This document shows, in pieces, positions 1-4,655 of a stretch of DNA of 5,218 nt (the first letter of the stretch is position 1; every line of letters starts with the position of its first letter). The notes below the pieces were generated by a model, which ran no database searches, was not told the origin of the DNA, and was given only the letters and a program-made list of their open reading frames with translations. Origin of the DNA: CAZMGG01 sp964565715 (GTDB taxonomy: Bacteria > Planctomycetota > UBA1135 > UBA2386); assembly GCA_964565715.1 (NCBI GenBank), contig CAZMGG010000221.1, positions 1-5,218 of the forward strand, given 5' to 3'. Made by a program: the position numbers and the translations under genes.

Positions 1-1
1 C

Positions 2-589
2 CTGCACGGCATCTTCGAGCAGGCCCGCCAGCACAAGCCGTGCGTCCTGTTCTTCGACGAGGTCGACGCGCTCGGCGCCAGCCGCTCGGACCTGAAGACC
101 AGCGCCGGCCGGCAGACCATCAACCAGTTCCTGGCGGAGCTGGACGGGGCGCAGCACGACAACACCGGTGTGCTGGTGCTGGCGGCGACCAACGCGCCCT
201 GGCACATGGACGCGGCGTTCCGGCGGCCGGGGCGCTTCGACCGGGTGATCTTCGTGCCGCCGCCGGACGCGGCGGCGCGGGCCGAGATCCTGCGGCTGCT
301 GCTCGCCGGCAAGCCGCAGCGCGACGTCGACCACGCGGCGGTGGCGAAGAAGACCGAGGGCTTCTCCGGCGCCGACCTGCAGGCGGTGGTGGAGGAGGCC
401 GTCGAGCAGAAGCTGGAGGCGGCGATGCAATCCGGCAGGGTCGAGCCGCTGTCGACCAAGGACCTGCTGCTGGCCGGCAAGACCCGCCGGCCCACCACGC
501 GGGAGTGGTTCGCCTCGGCGCGCAACTACGTGCTCTACGCCAACGAGGGCGGTCTCTACGACGACCTCAAGCAGTACCTGAAGCTGTAG
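2..589 (+). CDS. AAA+ ATPase, C-terminal part (5' end outside window)
   Basis: This is the last 195 residues of a classical-clade AAA+ ATPase (FtsH/Cdc48/SpoVK-like). Such proteins form ring hexamers that use ATP hydrolysis to unfold or remodel proteins. Visible residues, numbered from the first in-window codon, are Walker B VLFFDE (15-20), sensor 1 in LAATNAPW (N64), the arginine-finger segment FRRPGRFDR (73-81, R75 and R78), and the helical-lid motif GFSGADL (120-126). Walker A and any N-terminal domain lie upstream of the window. No zinc-protease HExxH follows the AAA domain and the protein ends about 70 residues after the lid motif, so it is not FtsH. The tail (about 166-195) is rich in Trp, Tyr and Leu and may dock a partner. 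The next gene begins 15 bases after the stop and encodes a TPR membrane protein, which suggests co-transcription and a shared task. The AAA identity is firm; the substrate is unknown. Confidence 0.93.
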   Translation: MHGIFEQARQHKPCVLFFDEVDALGASRSDLKTSAGRQTINQFLAELDGAQHDNTGVLVLAATNAPWHMDAAFRRPGRFDRVIFVPPPDAAARAEILRLLLAGKPQRDVDHAAVAKKTEGFSGADLQAVVEEAVEQKLEAAMQSGRVEPLSTKDLLLAGKTRRPTTREWFASARNYVLYANEGGLYDDLKQYLKL

Positions 590-593
590 GGAG
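589..593 (+). promoter_or_regulatory. Shine-Dalgarno of the first TPR gene
   Basis: GGGAG overlaps the last base of the ATPase stop codon and lies 10 bases before a GTG at 604. It supports that GTG as the start and suggests translational coupling of the two genes. Confidence 0.6.
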
Positions 594-603
594 CGGGTCC
601 ACC

Positions 604-1941
604 GTGCACCATCCCGCCGCCCTCCGGGCGCAGCTGCTGGCCGAGCAGGGTCGCTTCGAACAGGCGATCGAGGAGCTGCGCCGCGCCCTGCTGGAGCAGC
701 CCGAGCACGGCCCGCACCACGCGCTGCTGGGCCAGCTGCTGGCGCTGACCGGGCAGTACGACGAGGCCGAGCGCGAGGCGGCGCACGGCATCACGCTGGC
801 GCCGGACGAGCCGTGGTGCCACTACGCGATGGGCCGCGTGCTGCTCGAACGGCGACGCTGGAGCGAGGCCGAGCGCGCCTTGCGGCAGGCGATCGCGCTG
901 GAGCCGGGCCTGCCCGACTTCCACGCCGGCCTCGGCCAGAGCCTGCTGGCGCAGAAGCGCTGGGCCGATGCGCTGCAGGCCCTCGACACCGGGCTGCAGT
1001 TCGACCCGGAGCACGCCGACTGCCGCAACCTGCGTTCGGTGGCGCTGACCCGGCTGGGGCGCGCGGCCGAGGCCACCGACACCCTGGATTCGGCGCTGGC
1101 GCGCGATCCGGAGAATGCGCACACGCATCTGGCCCGGGGCTGGGCGCTGCTGCACCGCGGCGAGGTGGCGCCGGCGATCGAGCACTTCCGCGAGGCGCTG
1201 CGGCTGGACGCCAGCCTCGACTCCGCCCGCGCGGGCCTGGTGGAGGCGCTCAAGGCCCGGAACCCGGTCTATCGGGTGGTGCTGCGCTGGTTCCTGTTCC
1301 TCGAGCGCTTCTCCGCCGGCCGGCAGTTCACCATCCTCGCCGGCGCCTGGCTGCTGCACCTGCTGGTGCAGCGCCTGACCGAGTCGACGCCGGAATTGGA
1401 GTGGCTGCAGACGCCGGCGATGGTGGTCTACCTGTCCCTGGTGGTGCTGAGCTGGGGCGCGGTGCCGTTCTTCAACCTGCTGCTGCTGCTGCACCCGCTG
1501 GGCCGGCGGGCGCTGCCGCCGCACGAGCGCAACGGCGGGCTGCTGATCGGCTGCGTGCTGCTGCTGGTGCTGACCGGGCTCGCGTTGCACTGGTCCGGCG
1601 TCGACGCCGGCTTCCTGGTGGCGATGTTCGGCGGCTTCCTGTTCCTGCCGGCGGCGGCGGCGGCGGTGGCGCCGCCGGGGCGCGGGCGGCTGCTGTTCCT
1701 GCTGCTGGTGCTGGGCCTGGTGGTCTGGTTCGCGTCCTGGCTGTGGCGGGTGGAGCACGCGCCGCCGGTGCCGGTGAGCACGCCGGGCGAGAGCGCGTTC
1801 TCGACCGGCCGGCCCGATGCCGGCCGCGAGGCCGTCGACGCGCTGCTGGCGGAATGGCGGACCCTGCTGCTGACCTGCGCGCTCAGTTCGTGGGGGGCGG
1901 TGTTCCTCGGCGTGTTCGGCCAGAACCGGCGGCCGCGCTAG
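604..1941 (+). CDS. TPR-repeat protein with C-terminal multi-spanning membrane domain (paralogue 1)
   Basis: The product is 445 residues. About six tetratricopeptide repeats fill residues 4-205 (approximately 4-32, 37-67, 71-101, 105-135, 139-169 and 173-205), with the usual small residues and a Pro near each repeat end (for example LALTGQYDEAE, LLAQKRWADAL). After an ARNPVYR linker (218-224) come about six hydrophobic segments (roughly 242-257, 271-296, 311-329, 334-357, 362-381 and 417-438). The HPLGRRALPPHERNG motif (297-311) lies between segments two and three. There is no N-terminal signal peptide, so the TPR half is probably cytoplasmic. TPRs bind peptides or proteins, so a membrane-anchored adaptor for the upstream AAA+ protein is a reasonable inference. 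The GTG start at 604 is chosen because it has a well-placed Shine-Dalgarno and aligns with the start of the paralogue at 2520. The frame stays open to the left of 604, but there it reads through the ATPase gene in the wrong frame. The specific function is unknown. Confidence 0.88.
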   Translation: MHHPAALRAQLLAEQGRFEQAIEELRRALLEQPEHGPHHALLGQLLALTGQYDEAEREAAHGITLAPDEPWCHYAMGRVLLERRRWSEAERALRQAIALEPGLPDFHAGLGQSLLAQKRWADALQALDTGLQFDPEHADCRNLRSVALTRLGRAAEATDTLDSALARDPENAHTHLARGWALLHRGEVAPAIEHFREALRLDASLDSARAGLVEALKARNPVYRVVLRWFLFLERFSAGRQFTILAGAWLLHLLVQRLTESTPELEWLQTPAMVVYLSLVVLSWGAVPFFNLLLLLHPLGRRALPPHERNGGLLIGCVLLLVLTGLALHWSGVDAGFLVAMFGGFLFLPAAAAAVAPPGRGRLLFLLLVLGLVVWFASWLWRVEHAPPVPVSTPGESAFSTGRPDAGREAVDALLAEWRTLLLTCALSSWGAVFLGVFGQNRRPR

Positions 1942-1944
1942 CGC
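1935..1944. other. Perfect palindrome GCGCTAGCGC holding two convergent stop codons
   Basis: The 10-bp palindrome contains the TAG of the TPR gene (1939-1941) and, on the other strand, the TAG of the flavin-reductase gene (1938-1940). The two genes therefore overlap tail to tail by 4 bp. With no loop and no T tract it is unlikely to be an intrinsic terminator. No other terminator is visible between the two genes, so their transcripts probably run into each other. Confidence 0.6.
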
Positions 1945-2495
1945 CTTGCCTGCAGCGCCTCGCCGGTGGCGAAGAACCTGCCGCCGTGGCCGTGGTGGAT
2001 GGTGCGCGGGCCGTCCGCGGTGAAGTGCCAGCGGCCGTCGCGGAACAGCGCGTCGTCGGCCCAGGCGGCCACCACCTCGGCGACGAACAGGTCGTGGTCC
2101 GTGGCCAGGCCTCTGTCGCGCAGGGCCCGGCACTCGAGCCAGGCGGCGCAGCCGCCCACCAGCGGTGCGCCCACCAGGCTGGCGGGATCGGCCTGGATGC
2201 CGAGCTGCGCGAACTTGTCGCCGTCGCGGCCCGACCGCGTGCCCACCGCGTAGGTCAGGTCGAGCTGCGCGGTGGTGGGGACGTTGACGGTGAACTCGGC
2301 GGTGGCATCGACGATCTCGCGGGTGAAGGTGCCCTGCGCGATCACCACGACGAGCTTCGGCGGGTCGAAGTCGAGCGGCATGCACCACGCCGCCGCCATC
2401 ACGTTGTTGCGCCCGGCGGCGGCGGTGGCCACCAGCACCGTCGGGCCGTGGTTGAGCAGGCGGTAGGACTTCGGCAACGGCACGGGCTGGCGCAT
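1938..2495 (-). CDS. Flavin reductase-like, FMN-binding split-barrel protein
   Basis: This encodes a 185-residue protein of the flavin reductase-like (split-barrel FMN-binding) family. Members reduce flavin with NAD(P)H, often to supply a monooxygenase, or bind FMN for other redox work. Family features visible are the N-terminal SYRLLNHGPTVLVAT strand (10-24), the NVMAAAWCMPLDFDPPK segment (31-47) that usually contacts flavin, the FTVNVP strand (68-73), and the SGRDGDKF segment (88-95). The C-terminal segment HFTADGPRTIHHGHGGRFFATG (157-178) is His/Gly-rich. Length is normal for the stand-alone members. No signal peptide is seen, so it should be cytosolic. The ATG at 2495 is chosen because homology-like sequence begins right after it; the Shine-Dalgarno is poor. 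No monooxygenase partner is visible nearby. Its place between two TPR paralogues on the opposite strand is unusual. The exact substrate cannot be assigned. Confidence 0.87.
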   Translation of the reverse strand: MRQPVPLPKSYRLLNHGPTVLVATAAAGRNNVMAAAWCMPLDFDPPKLVVVIAQGTFTREIVDATAEFTVNVPTTAQLDLTYAVGTRSGRDGDKFAQLGIQADPASLVGAPLVGGCAAWLECRALRDRGLATDHDLFVAEVVAAWADDALFRDGRWHFTADGPRTIHHGHGGRFFATGEALQARR

Positions 2496-2507
2496 CGGCG
2501 GATGGTA

Positions 2508-2528
2508 GTGTTGCCGGCGATGCAACAC
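2508..2528. promoter_or_regulatory. 7-7-7 inverted repeat over a divergent start region (candidate operator or start-codon hairpin)
   Basis: GTGTTGC (2508-2514) and GCAACAC (2522-2528) are perfect inverted arms around a 7-base spacer. An outer GGTA (2504-2507) can also pair with TACC (2535-2538) after a 6-base bulge. The repeat lies between the divergent flavin-reductase and TPR genes and covers the TPR start codon at 2520-2522. It could be a dimeric repressor site controlling both genes, or an RNA hairpin that hides the start codon. GTAG at 2505-2508 and its complement CTAC at 2534-2537 flank the palindrome, as in GTAG-headed REP elements of some gammaproteobacteria. The right arm is coding sequence, which limits that reading. 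Confidence 0.4.
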
Positions 2529-3782
2529 CCGGCCTACCGGCGCGCGCAACTGCTGTCCGAGCAGCAACGGCCGCGGGAGGCCATCGCCGAGCTGCAACGG
2601 GCGCTGCGCGACGAGCCCGACGAGCCCGACCACCACGCGCTGCTGGGGCAGCTGCTGGCGCAGGCGGGCGATCACCGGGAGGCGCTGGCGGCGGTGCGGC
2701 AGGCGGTGGCGCTCGGCCCCGAGGACGGCTGGAACCACTTCGCGCTGGGCCGGGTGCACCTGCTGGCAGGGCGGCTGAAGCCGGCGGCGCAGGCCTTCCG
2801 CCAGGCGATCCAGCAGGAACCGCAGCAGGCCGAGTTCCACGGCCACCACGCCCACGTGTCGTTCTACCTGCAGCAGCACGACCGGGCGCTGCGGGCGGCC
2901 GAGGAGGGGTTGCGCTGGGATCCGACCCACACGCTCTGCCTGAACGTGCGGGCCCGGGTTCTGGCGCAGCAGGGCCGCGCCGGCGAGGCGGAGGCGGTGT
3001 TCGCGCAGTCGCTGGGCAACGCCCCCGAGGATCCGTTCACCCACCTGGCCCGCGGCCAGACGCAGCTGCAGCAGGGCGAGCATCGGCAGGCGATGGCAAG
3101 CTTCCGCGAGGCGCTGCGGCTGGACGCGCGGCTGGGGCCGGCGCAGGACGGACTGCTGGAGGCGCTGCGGGCCCACAATCCGCTCTATCGGGGCCTGCGG
3201 CGGATCGCTGGCGACCGACGCTGGCAGGGCGTCTTCACCGCGATCCTGCAGGTGTTGGCGATGCTGCTCGTCGCGGGGCTGCTGCTGGGGGGGCAGGTGG
3301 GGGACGGGCGCCTGCGCACCGGGGCCCTGGCGGCATGGATCTCGCTGTTGGTGATCCTGCTCGGACTGCGCCCGCTGTCGACCCTGATCGTCCTGCTGCA
3401 CCCGCTGGCCCGGCATGCGCTGTCGCCGGGCGAACGGAACGGCGCCTGGGCGATGGCGGTGGTGCTGCTGGCGGCGCTGGCCACGCTGGTCCTGTGGGCC
3501 GCGGGCTGGGGCCCCGGCGGCTGGGCCTTCGTCTTGGTCTTCGCGCTGCTGCTGCCGCTGGCGGCGGCGCAGCTCATCGTCGACGCGCACCGCCGCGGCG
3601 CGGTGGTCCTGCTGTGGCTGCTGCTGGTGGTCGCGACCGGCCTCTGGCTCTGGGCGGCGGCCGTGCGTCCGGAGGGCTCCCGTCATGCGGAGCGGGTGGA
3701 CTGGCTGCTGCTGGGAAATCTGCTGGGCTGCGCGGTGGTGGCGTTCGCCCGGCCGCGCCGGCGTCGCGTGCGCCCCCGGTGA
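2520..3782 (+). CDS. TPR-repeat protein with C-terminal multi-spanning membrane domain (paralogue 2)
   Basis: The product is 420 residues, a paralogue of the protein encoded at 604-1941. The two align without gaps through the TPR region and linker: both have HHALLGQLLA at 38-47, ALRLDA at 198-203 and NP-x-YR at 220-224. About six TPRs span residues 4-205. Hydrophobic segments lie near 237-257, 268-293, 308-328, 334-355, 360-381 and 394-410. The inter-membrane motif HPLARHALSPGERNG (294-308) matches the paralogue. The membrane half has diverged far more than the TPR half, and the tail is Arg-rich (RPRRRRVRPR, 411-420). There is no signal peptide. ATG 2520 matches the paralogue's start (MQHPAYRRAQLL against VHHPAALRAQLL). 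An in-frame ATG at 2502 would add six residues and cannot be excluded. The Shine-Dalgarno is weak at either start. Function is unknown; a partner of the AAA+ ATPase is an inference. Confidence 0.87.
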   Translation: MQHPAYRRAQLLSEQQRPREAIAELQRALRDEPDEPDHHALLGQLLAQAGDHREALAAVRQAVALGPEDGWNHFALGRVHLLAGRLKPAAQAFRQAIQQEPQQAEFHGHHAHVSFYLQQHDRALRAAEEGLRWDPTHTLCLNVRARVLAQQGRAGEAEAVFAQSLGNAPEDPFTHLARGQTQLQQGEHRQAMASFREALRLDARLGPAQDGLLEALRAHNPLYRGLRRIAGDRRWQGVFTAILQVLAMLLVAGLLLGGQVGDGRLRTGALAAWISLLVILLGLRPLSTLIVLLHPLARHALSPGERNGAWAMAVVLLAALATLVLWAAGWGPGGWAFVLVFALLLPLAAAQLIVDAHRRGAVVLLWLLLVVATGLWLWAAAVRPEGSRHAERVDWLLLGNLLGCAVVAFARPRRRRVRPR

Positions 3783-3788
3783 GGGCGC
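3770..3788. terminator. Possible hairpin between convergent genes
   Basis: GCGCCC (3770-3775) and GGGCGC (3783-3788) can form a 6-bp all-GC stem with a 7-base loop. It spans the stop of the second TPR gene and ends 4 bases before the stop of msrA on the other strand. Neither side has a T tract. It could slow polymerase in both directions, but in DNA this GC-rich such a stem may be chance. Confidence 0.22.
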
Positions 3789-3792
3789 CCGC

Positions 3793-4425
3793 TCAGCGCA
3801 GGTCCAGCTTCTTCAGCTTCGGCGCGATCACCGCGCGGCAGTAGCCCTGGTTCGGGTTGTTGCGGAAGTAGTCCTGGTGGTAGGCCTCCGCCTCCCAGAA
3901 CTGCCCAGCCGCGGTGATCTCGGTGACGATGGGGACAGCGAACAACGCCTGGGCCGCCGCCTTCGACGCCTCGGCGATCCGCCGCTGCTCGTCGTCGTGC
4001 ACGAAGATCGCCGAGCGGTACTGGGTGCCGACGTCGGCGCCCTGGCGGTTCAGGGTGGTGGGGTCGTGCAGGCGCCAGAACCAGCCCAGCAGGTCCTGGT
4101 AGGAGATCCGGCCTGGATCGAAGGTCACCCTCACCACCTCGGCGTGGCCGGTGGTGCCGGCGCACACCGCCTCGTAGGTGGGCGAGGCGACGCTGCCGCC
4201 CATGTAGCCCGAGCGCACGTCGAGGACGCCCGGCAGCTGCTCGAGGACGGCCTCGACGCACCAGAAACACCCCGCGCCGAAGGTGGCGACGGCCCGGGCG
4301 GCGGGGGCGGGAGCGGGATCGGTGGGTTGCGGCATGGGGGCAGGCGTGGGCATGGAGTCGCCGGTGACGCCGCCGCATCCGGCCGTCAGCAAGGCCAGGA
4401 GCGGCAGGGCGAGGGTGCGGAACAT
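3793..4425 (-). CDS. msrA: Peptide-methionine (S)-S-oxide reductase MsrA, predicted lipoprotein
   Basis: MsrA reduces methionine-S-sulfoxide in oxidised proteins. The 210-residue product opens with a short lipoprotein signal: a charged start (R3), a hydrophobic run to residue 13 and lipobox TAGC with lipidated Cys17. A Pro/Ala-rich linker (about 26-42) follows, then the MsrA domain from about 45. The active-site motif GCFWC is at 52-56, with catalytic Cys53 and Glu58. Further family motifs are GYMGG (73-77), the PTYEAVCAGTTGHAEVV region (82-98), GTQYRSAIF (133-141) and EAYHQDYF (180-187). Cys196 in NQGYC is the likely resolving cysteine. No MsrB domain is fused and no msrB is adjacent. The signal puts it outside the cytoplasm, and Gly18 after the lipid Cys argues against inner-membrane retention in a Gram-negative. 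It would repair envelope proteins, and a periplasmic electron donor would be needed. The ATG at 4425 is the only start that yields the signal peptide. Confidence 0.95.
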   Translation of the reverse strand: MFRTLALPLLALLTAGCGGVTGDSMPTPAPMPQPTDPAPAPAARAVATFGAGCFWCVEAVLEQLPGVLDVRSGYMGGSVASPTYEAVCAGTTGHAEVVRVTFDPGRISYQDLLGWFWRLHDPTTLNRQGADVGTQYRSAIFVHDDEQRRIAEASKAAAQALFAVPIVTEITAAGQFWEAEAYHQDYFRNNPNQGYCRAVIAPKLKKLDLR

Positions 4426-4431
4426 GGCCGG

Positions 4432-4437
4432 ATCATA
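4432..4437 (-). promoter_or_regulatory. Possible -10 element of msrA
   Basis: On the minus strand these bases read TATGAT, five of six matches to the sigma-70 -10 consensus. Transcription would start about at the msrA ATG (4425), giving a leaderless or near-leaderless mRNA, which fits the lack of a Shine-Dalgarno. No good -35 hexamer lies 16-18 bp upstream (CCCGCC is found at the expected place). Confidence 0.28.
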
Positions 4438-4494
4438 GGTCGCCCGGCGCTGCCGGCGGGACCGCTGGCCGCCGCTTTTCTGGCCGGCACTGGC

Positions 4495-4523
4495 TTCCGG
4501 GGCCGATGCGCCTTCCGTATCAT
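4495..4523 (+). promoter_or_regulatory. Weak candidate promoter of the RRM gene
   Basis: TATCAT (4518-4523) is a fair -10, with TTCCGG (4495-4500) at a 17-bp spacing as a poor -35. The start site would be near 4530, giving a leader of about 125 bases that would include the whole stem-loop described downstream. This is positional inference only. Confidence 0.22.
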
Positions 4524-4587
4524 CCGCGCTCGCTCGCGCCGGCCCATGCCTTCCGCGACCACACGCACCAGTTGCCCCCCCGCACCC

Positions 4588-4653
4588 GGGATGGACTTCC
4601 TCGGCGACCAGGGTCGTGTCACCACAACACCAACGAGCGAGGAAGTCCGTTCC
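4588..4653 (+). promoter_or_regulatory. Leader stem-loop sequestering the Shine-Dalgarno of the RRM gene
   Basis: Bases 4593-4603 (GGACTTCCTCG) are the exact reverse complement of 4638-4648 (CGAGGAAGTCC). As RNA the helix extends outward to 4588 and 4653, giving 16 consecutive pairs, of which 14 are Watson-Crick and two are G-U. The 34-base loop (4604-4637) contains a CA-rich, probably unpaired run at about 4620-4634. The downstream arm contains the ribosome-binding AGGAAG (4640-4645), so the folded form should block translation. A competing local hairpin, AGGAA (4640-4644) with TTCCT (4650-4654), also covers it. Thermosensing, ligand control or feedback by the encoded RNA-binding protein are all possible. 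The pairing is seen directly; the function is inferred. Confidence 0.5.
4640..4645 (+). promoter_or_regulatory. Shine-Dalgarno of the RRM gene
   Basis: AGGAAG ends 10 bases before the ATG at 4656. It fixes that start, after which the RRM begins at once. It lies inside two alternative potential helices. Confidence 0.65.
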
Positions 4654-4655
4654 TG

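Larger units (their letters stand above)
4426..4655. other. Divergent intergenic region between msrA and the RRM gene
   Basis: These 230 bases carry the upstream regions of both msrA and the RRM gene. The left half (about 4426-4545) is GC-rich and holds two weak -10-like hexamers. The right half (about 4546-4655) holds the structured leader of the RRM gene. No conserved gene, tRNA or known riboswitch is recognisable. Confidence 0.55.

Noticed and set aside
40..603. In-frame extension of the first TPR gene far upstream of 604
   Set aside because: It overlaps the ATPase gene in a different frame and reads as Arg/Gly/Ala-rich low-complexity protein, while the AAA motifs are intact in the other frame. 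It is a GC-driven open frame, not a fusion.
1651..1665. GCG triplet run in the first TPR gene
   Set aside because: Only five repeats, encoding a short alanine stretch in a membrane segment; ordinary at this GC content.
556..2388. 610-codon open frame on the minus strand
   Set aside because: It lies antisense to the first TPR gene and out of frame with the flavin reductase. The translation is Gln/Arg/His-rich with no domain and is explained by the GC-rich codon bias of the opposite strand.
813..2519. Long upstream extension of the second TPR gene on the plus strand
   Set aside because: The stretch runs through the first TPR gene out of frame and antisense to the flavin reductase. Real protein similarity begins at 2520, matching the paralogue's start.
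2496..3686. N-terminal extension of the flavin reductase on the minus strand
   Set aside because: The extension is Gln/Arg-rich and antisense to the second TPR gene. Recognisable flavin-reductase sequence begins directly after the ATG at 2495.
3415..4545. Plus-strand open frame antisense to msrA
   Set aside because: The translation is low-complexity and shadows the second TPR gene and msrA. Only its last codons are discussed, as a possible leader peptide of the RRM gene.
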